Made by a program: the position numbers and the translations under genes
Shown: positions 27,924 through 37,007 of the stretch, in pieces
Layout: each line of letters opens with the position of its first letter
Numbering within the stretch: position 1 is the first letter of the stretch
Assembly: GCA_965224045.1 (NCBI GenBank)
Contig: CBDCYD010000001.1
Coordinates: 308,082-372,081 of the forward strand
Direction: 5' to 3'
Origin: Tectiglobus sp965224045
GTDB taxonomy: Bacteria; Pseudomonadota; Alphaproteobacteria; Rhizobiales; Hyphomicrobiaceae
DNA length: 64,000 nt
Notes under the pieces: generated by a model
Told to the model about the DNA's origin: nothing
The model's database searches: none
The model's input: only the letters and a program-made list of their open reading frames with translations

Positions 27924-28922
27924 CTATTCCGCTGCTGCCAGACCCTTCCCCGCGCCGAGCGCGAGGCGTTCTCGTGCTGCCAGGTATTCGCGCTCCAGCC
28001 GGTCGATCAGCGCCGCGGCACCGGGCACCTCCTTGATCGCACCGACGCCCTGGCCGGCGCCCCAGATGTCCTTCCACTTTTTCGGTTTCGATGAGCCGCC
28101 ACCGAAATTCATCGCGGACGCATCACTCGTCTCGAGGTTGTCGGGGTCGAGGCCGGCGTTTCGCACGGCACCTTTGAGGTAGTTGCCATGCACCCCGGTA
28201 AACAGATTGGTGTAGACGATATCATCGGCCCCGCTTTCAGTGATCATGGCCTTGTAGGCGTCGACGGCGTTGGCCTCGCGCGTCGCGATGAAGGCCGAGC
28301 CGACATAGGCCAGATCCGCCCCCATCGCCTGCGCCGCGAGCACGGCATCGCCGCGTGCGATCGCACCGGAAAGCAGAAGCGGACCGTCGAACCATTCACG
28401 GATTTCCTGCACCAGCGCGAACGGTGACAGCGTGCCCGCATGGCCGCCGGCGCCGGCCGCCACCGCGATGAGACCGTCAGCGCCCTTCTCGATCGCTTTC
28501 TTCGCAAAGCGGTTGTTGATGATATCGTGCAGCGTAATCCCGCCGTAGGAGTGGGCCGCCGCGTTGACCTCCTCACGCGCGCCGAGCGACGTGATCATGA
28601 TCGGCACTTCGTGCTTGACGCAGATTTCGAGATCACGTTGCAGGCGCGCGTTGGAGCGATGCACGATCTGGTTGACCGCGAACGGTGCGGCGGGCCGGTC
28701 CGGATTGGCCTGGTTGTGGCGGTCGAGTTCTTCTTTGATGCGTATCAACCAGCGCTCAAGCTCAATCGGCGCACCTTGTTCTTCGCGTGCGTTGAGTGCC
28801 GGGAACGCGCCGACGATGCCGGACGTACACTGGGCAATCACCAGGTCCGGGTTGGAAATGATGAACAGCGGCGCCCCGACGGCCGGAATGCGCAGGTTCT
28901 GCAAAATCGGTGGCAGCGCCAT
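27924..28922 (-). CDS. Nitronate monooxygenase/2-nitropropane dioxygenase family protein
   Basis: A 332-residue FMN barrel starting MALPPILQNLRIPAVGAPLF. Motifs are MITSLGAREEV, the catalytic-region GLIAVAAGAGGHAGTLSPFA with the His expected of this family, and LLLSGAIARGDAVLAAQAMGADLAYVGSAF for FMN phosphate (given here as two blocks: GAIARGDAV and GADLAYVGSAF). Family members oxidise nitronates, but many homologues in acyl-CoA degradation clusters, such as FabK-like enoyl reductases, have other roles. An AAGGAAC ribosome site precedes it. Its place between an acyl-CoA synthetase and an acyl-CoA dehydrogenase suggests a lipid or aromatic catabolic job. Confidence 0.85.
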   Translation of the reverse strand: MALPPILQNLRIPAVGAPLFIISNPDLVIAQCTSGIVGAFPALNAREEQGAPIELERWLIRIKEELDRHNQANPDRPAAPFAVNQIVHRSNARLQRDLEICVKHEVPIMITSLGAREEVNAAAHSYGGITLHDIINNRFAKKAIEKGADGLIAVAAGAGGHAGTLSPFALVQEIREWFDGPLLLSGAIARGDAVLAAQAMGADLAYVGSAFIATREANAVDAYKAMITESGADDIVYTNLFTGVHGNYLKGAVRNAGLDPDNLETSDASAMNFGGGSSKPKKWKDIWGAGQGVGAIKEVPGAAALIDRLEREYLAARERLALGAGKGLAAAE

Positions 28923-28937
28923 GATCTTTTTGTTCCT

Positions 28938-31019
28938 TTAGGACGTCTTGACAATCAGTGCGTCGAGGCCGAGGGCGCCTTTCGCCAGCGCGCGCAGCGG
29001 GTTGATCTCGATACTCTCGATCGCGTGCTTGTGGGCGGCGGCAAACACCGACAGTTTCGAGATCGCCTCGCACAGCGCGTCAAGGTCCGAAGGTTCGCTG
29101 CCGCGCGCACCCTTGAGCAACGCAGCACCTTTCAGTTCCTCGACCATTCCGCGCGCAACGTCCGCGCTCACCGGTGCCCTCCGGAAGCTCACATCCTTGA
29201 GGACTTCGGTGAACACGCCACCCAGCCCGAACATCACCACCGGTCCGAACACGGGATCGACCTTGACCCCTAGAATACAGTCGACGCCATCAGACGCCAT
29301 GGGCGAAACCAGCACACCGTCAATACGCGCATCGGGCTTGGCTGCCTTGGCGCTGGAGACGATGTCTTCGTAGGCGGCGCGAACCGCATCTGCCCCCGCG
29401 ACACCGAGCTTGACGCCGCCGACATCGGTCTTGTGCAGGATGTCCGGCGAGGCAATTTTCATGGCGACCGCGGCGCCGGCCGCATCAGCTGCCGCCGCCG
29501 CCTCCTCGGCGGACGTTGCGAGCGTATCGGTGGCAAGCGGCAGGCCGTACGATGACAGGATCTCCTTTGCCTCACGCTCGCCGAGTGCGCCGTCGGGCAG
29601 CCCCGGCAATGCCGGCACGTCTGGCTCCGCCGGCCGCCCTGCCTTGAAGGCCATGCCGTACGACATTAGCGCCGCCATCGTCGCAACCGCGCGCGACGGG
29701 TCCTCAAAGCACGGAAAGCCCTCGTCTTCGTATTGCTTGCAGATTTCCGGCGGCGCCACGAGCGACTGGATGAAGAGTTTGTCGGTCTGCCCGTCCATTG
29801 CTTCGACGAGGTACTTGCGCAGCACCGGGGAGATCTTCGGTGAACCGGCAACCGAGGTCCAAAATCCGATCAGCGCATCGTAGTTGCCGCGCTCCAGCAT
29901 CAGCTTTGTGAATTTCGGCACCAGCGTCAGATCGTTGAAGAACTGCGCGGTGACATCCACAGGGTTGCGCGGCGCGGCGAACGGCACGAGTTCCTTCATC
30001 TCGGTCTGCGCGTCGGCCGGCATCTCCGCGACGTCGAGGTCGTAGTCGGCTGCGGCATCCGCCATCAGCACGCCGCCGCCGCCCGACACCGTGACGAGGC
30101 CGATGCGCTTGCCGACCGGAAAGATCCGCGGCCGTGCCGCATACGCGATGTCGAGGGCTTCCTCCGTCGTTCGCGCCCGATAGGCACCGCACTGCTTCAA
30201 GACCGCGTCATAGATCACGTCCTCGCCGGCGAGCGATGCCGTGTGCGAGGAGGCCGCGGCCGCACCGACCTCGGAGCGCCCGACCTTCATGAAGATCACC
30301 GGCTTGCGGTTGGCGCGCGCAATCTCGAGTCCCTCGACGAGCACGTCACCGTCCTTGATGCTTTCGGCGTAGGCGCAAATCGAGTGCACGTCTTCCTTTT
30401 CGGCAAGCAGCTTGATCGCCTCGGCGACGTGGACATCGCATTCGTTGCCCGTCGTGATCCAGTAGGTCATCTCCAGTCCGCGCAGATGCGCGAGATAGAA
30501 CATGTGGCTGCCGTAGGCACCGGACTGGCTCGCGATCGCGAGGCCGCCGGGTGTCGGCTGCTGTCGCTCGATCGTTGTCGTGAACGTCGGGTAGAAGTTG
30601 ATCGCGGAGTTGAATACTCCGAGGCAGTTGGGGCCGATGATGCGTACGCCGCTTTCGCTCGCAATACGGCTCAACTCGTCTTGCGCCTTCTGGCCCGCCT
30701 CGTTCATCTCGCCGAATCCGGACGAGAAAATCATCACCGTTTTGACCTGCTTGGCGACCGCGTCCTTGACGACGTCGACTACACCCTTTGCCGGTACGGC
30801 GACGAGCACGAAATCGATCGCACCTTCGATGTCGTTGAGCGTCGGATAGGCCTTGATGCCCTGGACCCTTTCGCGGTTCGGGTTGACCGGATAGATCGCG
30901 CCGGCATAGCCCAGGTTCTTGAAAAACGAGATCGGCCGACCACCGATCCGGGTCGGATCGTCGGAGGCGCCGACAACGGCAACCGAAGCCGGGGTCAAGA
31001 GATCGTCGAGTGTCGTCAT
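28938..31019 (-). CDS. Acetate--CoA ligase (ADP-forming) family acyl-CoA synthetase
   Basis: A 693-residue fused alpha-beta NDP-forming acyl-CoA synthetase. The N-terminal CoA-binding domain has SVAVVGASDDPTRIGGRP; the ligase domain has the phosphohistidine segment AASSHTASLAGEDVIYDAVLK near residue 257; the C-terminal ATP-grasp part has AVAMKIASPDILHKTDVGGVKLG and VKVDPVFGPVVMFGLGG. It makes acyl-CoA from a free acid with ATP or releases the reverse. It lies between the GNAT gene and the monooxygenase gene on the same strand. Substrate unknown; aromatic or branched-chain acids are plausible from context. Confidence 0.88.
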   Translation of the reverse strand: MTTLDDLLTPASVAVVGASDDPTRIGGRPISFFKNLGYAGAIYPVNPNRERVQGIKAYPTLNDIEGAIDFVLVAVPAKGVVDVVKDAVAKQVKTVMIFSSGFGEMNEAGQKAQDELSRIASESGVRIIGPNCLGVFNSAINFYPTFTTTIERQQPTPGGLAIASQSGAYGSHMFYLAHLRGLEMTYWITTGNECDVHVAEAIKLLAEKEDVHSICAYAESIKDGDVLVEGLEIARANRKPVIFMKVGRSEVGAAAASSHTASLAGEDVIYDAVLKQCGAYRARTTEEALDIAYAARPRIFPVGKRIGLVTVSGGGGVLMADAAADYDLDVAEMPADAQTEMKELVPFAAPRNPVDVTAQFFNDLTLVPKFTKLMLERGNYDALIGFWTSVAGSPKISPVLRKYLVEAMDGQTDKLFIQSLVAPPEICKQYEDEGFPCFEDPSRAVATMAALMSYGMAFKAGRPAEPDVPALPGLPDGALGEREAKEILSSYGLPLATDTLATSAEEAAAAADAAGAAVAMKIASPDILHKTDVGGVKLGVAGADAVRAAYEDIVSSAKAAKPDARIDGVLVSPMASDGVDCILGVKVDPVFGPVVMFGLGGVFTEVLKDVSFRRAPVSADVARGMVEELKGAALLKGARGSEPSDLDALCEAISKLSVFAAAHKHAIESIEINPLRALAKGALGLDALIVKTS

Positions 31020-31091
31020 GCGTGTCGTGCTCTCAAGGTCGTCTTATGGGTCTGTTGTAGTCCGTTGGAGTTCGCCGGAGTTCGTAGTGGT

Positions 31092-31598
31092 TCAGCTGTG
31101 GTTTGGCGCAGTTGCACAAAGTGTCTTCACAAAGGAAATCGCGGGCACGCCGGCAATTCCGCCGCAGGCGTCCGTACGCCCCGCCGGCGTATATCCCAAG
31201 CGCTGATAGAACCCGGCCGCGTCCTGGTTGCCCTCGAGAACTTCCAGCCATACCCGCGTTCCGGCGGGCAGACCGGCTTCGACATGGCCGAGCATCGCGC
31301 GTCCGATGCCGCCACCCTTGAGGCGCGGCTCGACGTGCAGGCGATCGACGTAGACCCCGCCCTTTGGATACGCGTAGCAATGACCGACAATGTCCCCGCA
31401 GCGCTCCGCGACGAGAAACAGGTGACCGGCCAGCCGCGCCTGCGCGTCGAACAGCCCTTGGCAATGGCGCTCGGCGATGATGTCTTCGGTTTCGCGTGCG
31501 CCGATCAGCGGCGCATAGGTTGCCCGCCACGATCTGTTCGTCAATGCCCGTGCCGCCTCAACATCGGCACCAATACCTTGCCGCACCACACACGTCAT
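31092..31598 (-). CDS. GNAT family N-acetyltransferase
   Basis: A 168-residue single-domain GNAT protein starting MTCVVRQGIGADVEAARALT. The acetyl-CoA pyrophosphate loop reads RLHVEPRLKGGGIGRAMLGHV (R/Q-x-x-G-x-G/A type), followed by VWLEVLEGNQDAAGFYQRLGY, the usual C-terminal strand and helix. It starts five bases after the cyclase stop, so translation is coupled. The acceptor is unknown; it could be incidental to the catabolic operon or modify an intermediate. Confidence 0.85.
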   Translation of the reverse strand: MTCVVRQGIGADVEAARALTNRSWRATYAPLIGARETEDIIAERHCQGLFDAQARLAGHLFLVAERCGDIVGHCYAYPKGGVYVDRLHVEPRLKGGGIGRAMLGHVEAGLPAGTRVWLEVLEGNQDAAGFYQRLGYTPAGRTDACGGIAGVPAISFVKTLCATAPNHS

Positions 31599-31603
31599 CC
31601 GGG

Positions 31604-32644
31604 TTACACCGTCGCAACCGGCATTGTCGGCGAACCGACCGAACCCGGCAGTCGCAAGGGCGGCGCAGTCAGCAAGAAGCGGTTGCGATGGTGCGCTTTC
31701 AGGTAGTCGTTGAGATCGGACAGGTACCAGATTTCACCCAAGTGAATACCGAGCTTGAACAGGCAAAGCTCATGCAGGGGCAGCATCGCGCGTCGCCCGG
31801 TTCCCGTACGGCTCGGCGTGCGTTCGACGGCATAGTTGTCGGCAATCAGAACCGAAAGCCCGCTGTCCCGTATCCAGTCCTGCAGCTTCGGATCACGGCC
31901 TTCCAGCGCTGCGCACGAATTATGCAGCACGTCATGGTCCGGCTGTTTGCCTCGCTCCAGAACGCGGCGCGCAAAGCCGGTATGAAGGCACACCATGTCG
32001 CCTTCCTCGACGATGACGCCTTGTGCCTTCATGAGCGCCTCGAGGCCGTCGAAATCTACGTCGGATTTAGCATCGCCGTAGGCTGCATGAAGGTCGATCA
32101 TCACGGCCCGGCCCTGCACACAGCGCTCGGCCATGTTCTCGATGCCGAGCTTCTTCGCTTCGGCCCCTTCGAGACCGCCGCAATCAGAGCATTCGGCACC
32201 GCTGACGATGTCTTCGCCGCCGCGCCAGCCATTGTAGAAAACGTACTCGGGCTTGCCGTCACCGTCGGCGTCGAACTGCTGCCCGACGTGGGCCAGCGCA
32301 TCCCACTGCGTCGAATACTGGGTGTGGATGAGCACCCGGTCGTCGTTGACGACATCGATAAGATCCGGATCGCCGAGGGCCTTTTCGAGCGCCAGCAGAT
32401 AGCGCTTGGTGCCGTCCGGCGTTTCGGTCGGATAGCGCTGCGGCGGCAGCCGGGCCGGGTTGAGCGTGTTGCCGCCAGGATAATCGAGCGGCAGAGACAG
32501 GCAGAACGTCCGCCCTTCTTTCACTTCGGCGATGCCTTGCAGGACCTTTTCAGGGGTGATCAGGTTGAGGCGCCCGCATTGGTCGTCATCGCCGAATTCG
32601 CCCCAGTTCGAGCCCTCCGGCCGGTTTACCCACCGCTTGGTCAT
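31604..32644 (-). CDS. Cyclase family protein (kynurenine formamidase-like fold)
   Basis: A 346-residue protein of the PF04199 cyclase family, starting MTKRWVNRPEGSNWGEFG. The metal-site region reads HTQYSTQWDALAHVG, the variant seen in the larger subgroup of these hydrolases, and SVLIADNYAVERTP, LPLHELCLFKLGIHLGEIW mark the C-terminal half. Family members hydrolyse amides or lactones, for example N-formylkynurenine or isatin. It begins 12 bases after the 3-hydroxyacyl-CoA dehydrogenase stop and probably hydrolyses a cyclic or amide intermediate in the same pathway. Confidence 0.85.
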   Translation of the reverse strand: MTKRWVNRPEGSNWGEFGDDDQCGRLNLITPEKVLQGIAEVKEGRTFCLSLPLDYPGGNTLNPARLPPQRYPTETPDGTKRYLLALEKALGDPDLIDVVNDDRVLIHTQYSTQWDALAHVGQQFDADGDGKPEYVFYNGWRGGEDIVSGAECSDCGGLEGAEAKKLGIENMAERCVQGRAVMIDLHAAYGDAKSDVDFDGLEALMKAQGVIVEEGDMVCLHTGFARRVLERGKQPDHDVLHNSCAALEGRDPKLQDWIRDSGLSVLIADNYAVERTPSRTGTGRRAMLPLHELCLFKLGIHLGEIWYLSDLNDYLKAHHRNRFLLTAPPLRLPGSVGSPTMPVATV

Positions 32645-32656
32645 TTGGCACCCCAC

Positions 32657-34159
32657 TCAGTTCGGTGTGTCTATCGGCAGGCCGAGTGCTGCACGACGCT
32701 TCAGCCACATGGTCGGCCGGTAGCGGTCCTCCCCTGTAATTGCCTGCAGGCTCTCGAGGATCGCTACGCAGCGCTGCGCTCCGAGGTCTGCCGCCAACTC
32801 GAGAGGTCCGAGCGGGTAGTTGAGACCGAGCTTCATCGCGAGATCGATATCGGACGGAGTGGCGAGACTGACCTCGGCCATATAGCACCCGAGATTGGCG
32901 ATCATCGCCGCGATGCGCTGCGCGACGAAGCCGGGACTGTCATTGATCGCGGTCACCTTTCGACCGCCGGCGATCAGCGCGGCGGCAACGCCGTCACGCG
33001 CTCGTTCCTCGGCGCCCGGTGCCGTCATGATCGTGAGACGCTTGGAGGTGTCGCAGGAAAGGTCGACACACACGAGGCGCTTGAAATCTGCTCCTGTCCT
33101 GAGTGCCGTCTGGGTTGCATCCTCGCCGAAAGGTGCAGCCAGGATCGGGCATCTCCCGTCGTCGTCTGCAACCGCCAGCCCAATCTCTCGGCACAGCGCG
33201 GCGAGCGCATCGTCGGTCTCGGCCAATGCCACCTGACCGGCCGGTGCGGCATCCGTCTCGAAGTCCGCGGACGGCGCCTGCATCTTGCCGTCTTCATAGG
33301 TGTACCAGCCGGCACCCGTCTTGCGTCCAAACCGCCCGGAATTGTACATCGCCTCGTGCGGCGGTGCAGTCTTGATGCGCGGATCCTGGAAATAGCCGTT
33401 GTAGATGATCATCCCGGCCGGAAAATTCACGTCGATTCCGGTGAGATCCATGAGTTCGAACGGCCCCATGCGGAAGTGCCGGCAGTCGCGCATGATCGCA
33501 TCGACCTGGGCTGGCGTTGCCACCGACTCGTGCACGATGCGCAGGCCCTCCGATCCGAACGCGCGCCCGCCCATATTGACCAGGAAACCCGGCATGTCCG
33601 CGACCGTCACAGGTACGCGCGTCATGCGCTTGCCGAGGTCATTGAGCGCGGCGACCGTCGTATCCGACGTCTCTGCGGCGCGAATGACCTCGACCAGCTT
33701 CATCAGCGGCACCGGATTGAAGAAGTGCAGTCCCGCCACCCTGTCACGCTTCTCGCAGTTGCGTGCGATAGACGAGATCGGGATCGACGATGTGTTGGAT
33801 GCAATCAGGCAGTCAGGCGAGACGACAGCTTCGATCTGCCGGAAAATTTCAGCCTTGACGTCATAGTTCTCAAACACGGCTTCGACGACGGCATCCGCGC
33901 CGGCCAGTTCATCAAGGTTTTCAACGGCGAACAGGTTGGACTTTGCCGTTGCTGCATCGTCTTCGCCGACACGTCCCTTTTCGACCAGGCGGTCGATACG
34001 CTTGCCGATTTGCGCCGCAGCCTCCGCCGCGCCACCCTCGCGGGCATCGTAGATCAGGGTCTTCATTCCGCCCTGAGCAGAGACCTGGGCAATGCCTTGC
34101 CCCATCGCGCCCGCGCCCACGACGGCCACGGTGTAGTCGGCCGCGCTCACCGGCTTCAT
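32657..34159 (-). CDS. 3-hydroxyacyl-CoA dehydrogenase (PaaH-type, two C-terminal domains)
   Basis: A 500-residue NAD-dependent enzyme. I choose the ATG at 34159 because GGGGAGG lies six bases upstream; an in-frame TTG at 34165 falls in that site. The Rossmann motif is VAVVGAGAMGQGIAQVSAQGG, the catalytic His is in HFFNPVPLMKLVEVI, and NTSSIPIS and DMPGFLVNMGGRAF are typical. A second, shorter 3HCDH C-terminal-like domain follows after residue about 300 (NDSPGFVAQRIAAMI). This architecture is that of PaaH and 3-hydroxyadipyl-CoA or 3-hydroxybutyryl-CoA dehydrogenases, consistent with aromatic or beta-oxidation steps. Confidence 0.9.
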   Translation of the reverse strand: MKPVSAADYTVAVVGAGAMGQGIAQVSAQGGMKTLIYDAREGGAAEAAAQIGKRIDRLVEKGRVGEDDAATAKSNLFAVENLDELAGADAVVEAVFENYDVKAEIFRQIEAVVSPDCLIASNTSSIPISSIARNCEKRDRVAGLHFFNPVPLMKLVEVIRAAETSDTTVAALNDLGKRMTRVPVTVADMPGFLVNMGGRAFGSEGLRIVHESVATPAQVDAIMRDCRHFRMGPFELMDLTGIDVNFPAGMIIYNGYFQDPRIKTAPPHEAMYNSGRFGRKTGAGWYTYEDGKMQAPSADFETDAAPAGQVALAETDDALAALCREIGLAVADDDGRCPILAAPFGEDATQTALRTGADFKRLVCVDLSCDTSKRLTIMTAPGAEERARDGVAAALIAGGRKVTAINDSPGFVAQRIAAMIANLGCYMAEVSLATPSDIDLAMKLGLNYPLGPLELAADLGAQRCVAILESLQAITGEDRYRPTMWLKRRAALGLPIDTPN

Positions 34160-34409
34160 TGGCAACCTCCCCGGATCAAACGAATTTCTGGATGCAGTGT
34201 GATGCCCGCCAAACTAGCAGCCAGGCAGGTCTCAGGAACAGAGTGCGGCACATCATGAGAGTGATAGAGTGCATTGCCGGTGCGACGGCAAGTTGCGAGG
34301 CGTCCAAGTGCTGTGAAATCCGTTGAAGGAAAACGGGTGCCTGGCACCTGGCTGCTCTATCGCCTGCGACCTCGCCTGGTCACAGTCTTTATGGCTTTGC
34401 AGATTGCGT

Positions 34410-35024
34410 TCAATTGCCTTCGAACGGCTTGACGAGCGCTCGTTCGACGAATTCCAGCCGATCCTGGCCATAGAACATGTCGCCGTCGACGAAGTATGTC
34501 GGCGAACCGAATACCGAGCGGGCGATCGCCTCTTCCGTATTGGCCTGAAATTGAGCCTGAATATCCGGCGTTCGCGCGCGGGCGAGAAGCGCGTCTGCGT
34601 CATAGCCGGCCGCGCCTGCAATTCGCGACAGCGTCGCCGGGTCGGCGTGATCCGCATCATCGCGCCAATGCGCTTCGAGGATCGCGTGTGCCAGCCGATC
34701 CGCGTTTCGCCCGTCCTCCACCGCCGCAATGATCATGCAGCTTGAGAGGCTCAGGTCTTTGTCATGATGCGTCGGCCGGTATCCAACCGCCGGCGCACAG
34801 CGGAACTCGGACCATCTCGCGATTTCGCGACCAAAGAAATACGCGCGGTGCGCGTCGGAAAAGCCTGAAAACCCGGGCCCGCGTGCGGCCTGGACGACGG
34901 GCCTGAGATCAATCGGTCGATGTACGATCCGTCGCCCGGCTGCCTTCGCGATCTCTATCAGTCGCGCGGACCCGATGTAGGCGAACGCAGAATGCGTCGA
35001 ATAGAAATACTCGATGTCGGCCAT
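34410..35024 (-). CDS. DsbA-fold 2-hydroxychromene-2-carboxylate isomerase family protein
   Basis: A 204-residue thioredoxin-like protein of the HCCA isomerase/kappa-GST group. It starts MADIEYFYSTHSAFAYIGSA; a GGTGGGAG ribosome site precedes the ATG at 35024, whereas the in-frame GTG at 35036 lies in that site. The active-site Ser of these enzymes would be in STHSAFAY, and the cis-Pro loop reads VFGSPTYFVDGDMFYGQDRL. The family isomerises 2-hydroxychromene-2-carboxylate in naphthalene degradation or works as a glutathione transferase. It heads the minus-strand catabolic run, about 250 bases upstream of the dehydrogenase, and faces a divergent acyl-CoA dehydrogenase. Confidence 0.85.
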   Translation of the reverse strand: MADIEYFYSTHSAFAYIGSARLIEIAKAAGRRIVHRPIDLRPVVQAARGPGFSGFSDAHRAYFFGREIARWSEFRCAPAVGYRPTHHDKDLSLSSCMIIAAVEDGRNADRLAHAILEAHWRDDADHADPATLSRIAGAAGYDADALLARARTPDIQAQFQANTEEAIARSVFGSPTYFVDGDMFYGQDRLEFVERALVKPFEGN

Positions 35025-35223
35025 TGCATCTCCCACCTCTCAAACTCATGAAACATAACGTGATCCGAACTCATTGCCCCAGTAGTCCTCGCCAATCTGC
35101 CTTCGCAGAATGCGAAACGCATACCAGGTGGCTGGCAGATCCCCAACCCGTCGCAGTACGAAAACTGGACGCGCGCTTCATACTGAGCGAAAAGAATAGG
35201 GAAGTCGCAGGGAGAAAGCGCAA

Positions 35224-36426
35224 ATGGATATGACCTTGAATGCTGAGGAGCAGGCTTTCCGCGACGACGTGCGCACGTGGCTGAATGAGGGCGGACTGCC
35301 CGGCTGGCTCTCGGATAAGATCCGCAAGGCCAAGCGGCTTGGTAAGGACGACTACCTGACCTGGCACGCGGCCCTGCGCCAGCGCGGCTGGCTTGCCTGG
35401 CACTGGCCGGTCGACCACGGCGGCGCTGGATGGACAGCGGTGCAAAAGCACATCTTCGAGGAAGAGTGCGTCGCCGCTGGCGCGCCGCGCGTGATCGCCT
35501 TTGGCGTCAACATGCTCGGCCCGGTGCTGATCAAATACGGCAGTCAGGAACAGAAGGACTATTACCTGCCGCGCATTCTGAATGATGATGACTGGTGGGC
35601 GCAGGGCTATTCCGAACCGGGTGCGGGGTCCGACCTTGCCTCCCTCTCCACTCGGGCGGTGCGCGATGGCGATCACTACATCGTCAATGGTCAAAAAACG
35701 TGGACCACCCTCGGCCATTTCGCCAACCGCATGTTCTGCCTCGTGCGTACGGATCCCGATGCCGCGAAACCGCAGCAGGGCATCTCGTTCCTGTTGATCG
35801 ACATGGACACGCCTGGCGTAGAGGTTCGCCCGATCATCACGCTCGACGGAGAGCACGAGGTCAACGAAGTTTTCCTTACCGATGTCAAGGTGCCGGTCGC
35901 CAATCGCGTTGGCGAGGAAAACGAAGGCTGGACCTACGCCAAATACCTGCTCACCTACGAGCGCACAGGCATTGCCGGCGTCGGGTTTTCCAAGCAGGGT
36001 CTCGACCATCTGAAACAGGTCGCACGCCGCCAGAAGAAGAACGGTCGTCCGCTGATCGAAGACCCGCTGTTTGCCGCCCGTATCGCCCAGGTCGAAATCG
36101 ACCTGATGGCCATGGAGGTGTTCAACCTGCGCATCGTGGCAGCAGCCGGCGAGGGTAAGGCGCCGGGTGCGGAGTCGTCACTGGTCAAGATCAAGGGAAC
36201 CGTCATTCGCCAGGAGATCACCGACCTCCTGAGACGTGCCGTCGGTCCCTACGCATCACCCTTCATCCCCGAGGCCTTTGACGATGGTTACAATGAAGAA
36301 CCGATCGGTCCGGATGGCGCAATGAGCTACGCGCGCAGCTATTTCAACATGCGAAAGCTGTCGATCTTCGGAGGCTCCAACGAGATTCAGCGCAACATCG
36401 TGGCCAAGCACATGCTCGAGCTGTGA
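35224..36426 (+). CDS. Acyl-CoA dehydrogenase
   Basis: A 400-residue acyl-CoA dehydrogenase starting MDMTLNAEEQAFRDDVRTWL, with CAGGGAG upstream. Motifs include WWAQGYSEPGAGSDLASLSTRAV, HYIVNGQKTWTT, YERTGIAGVGFSKQGL and the C-terminal LSIFGGSNEIQRNIVAKHML. It resembles the larger FadE-type subunits that pair with a smaller acyl-CoA dehydrogenase such as the one at 26714 in steroid and aromatic degradation clusters. It leads the plus-strand unit with the DUF35 protein and the thiolase-like protein and diverges from the long minus-strand run. Confidence 0.88.
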   Translation: MDMTLNAEEQAFRDDVRTWLNEGGLPGWLSDKIRKAKRLGKDDYLTWHAALRQRGWLAWHWPVDHGGAGWTAVQKHIFEEECVAAGAPRVIAFGVNMLGPVLIKYGSQEQKDYYLPRILNDDDWWAQGYSEPGAGSDLASLSTRAVRDGDHYIVNGQKTWTTLGHFANRMFCLVRTDPDAAKPQQGISFLLIDMDTPGVEVRPIITLDGEHEVNEVFLTDVKVPVANRVGEENEGWTYAKYLLTYERTGIAGVGFSKQGLDHLKQVARRQKKNGRPLIEDPLFAARIAQVEIDLMAMEVFNLRIVAAAGEGKAPGAESSLVKIKGTVIRQEITDLLRRAVGPYASPFIPEAFDDGYNEEPIGPDGAMSYARSYFNMRKLSIFGGSNEIQRNIVAKHMLEL

Positions 36427-36605
36427 GGCATCGTGCGAGCGCGTAGGACCGGACTGATTTTCGTTTTCTGCATTTTTGATCCGGCACTCGGGAGAGCATA
36501 GGGCCGGGGCAGCGTATGTCGCGGACGCGACAATCGCAGCAACAGCCTCGGCGCGCCGTCGGCCTGAAATTTAGTCCAAGTAGTCGAACCTGGAGAGCAA
36601 ACGAG

Positions 36606-36992
36606 ATGACGGACGACGGTTACTTTGACGGGCCCGGACCGGAAAGGCGCTATCTGGACTACATCGCCGACGGCAAGTTCATGATCCAGCGGTCAAAGTC
36701 CACTGGCCGTTACGTCCACTATCCGCGGACCCTCAGTCCAGGCACCGGCGAAGCGGATTTGGAGTGGGTTGAAGCAAGTGGCAATGGCACGGTTTATGCC
36801 ACTACAGTCAACCGTCAACGACCCGAGAAGGGTGGCGACTACAACATTGCGTTGATTGATCTCGAGGAAGGCCCTCGCATGATGAGCCGGGTTGTCGGCA
36901 TTGCACCGGACGCAGTCACGGTCGGAATGCAGGTGCGCGCCAGGATCGACAAGATCGGCGACACACCTGCCATCGTTTTCGAACCGGCATAG
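36606..36992 (+). CDS. DUF35 (OB-fold) protein without zinc-ribbon cysteines
   Basis: A 128-residue protein starting MTDDGYFDGPGPERRYLDYI. The layout is that of the DUF35 OB-fold partners of non-decarboxylating thiolases: a helical start, a ribbon region (KFMIQRSKSTGRYVHYPRTL) and a beta-rich OB fold (GTVYATTVNRQRPEK, YNIALIDLEEGPRMMSRVVG). The ribbon normally holds four cysteines, but this protein contains none at all. It sits 15 bases before the thiolase-like gene, the standard pairing, so the two should form one complex. Loss of the zinc site is unusual for the family but does occur in degenerate members. Confidence 0.82.
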   Translation: MTDDGYFDGPGPERRYLDYIADGKFMIQRSKSTGRYVHYPRTLSPGTGEADLEWVEASGNGTVYATTVNRQRPEKGGDYNIALIDLEEGPRMMSRVVGIAPDAVTVGMQVRARIDKIGDTPAIVFEPA

Positions 36993-37007
36993 GGCGGGGT
37001 TAAGAAT

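Noticed and set aside
31496..34258. A 920-codon reading frame on the plus strand
   Set aside because: It is antisense to the GNAT, cyclase and 3-hydroxyacyl-CoA dehydrogenase genes, which carry clear family motifs; its translation has none.
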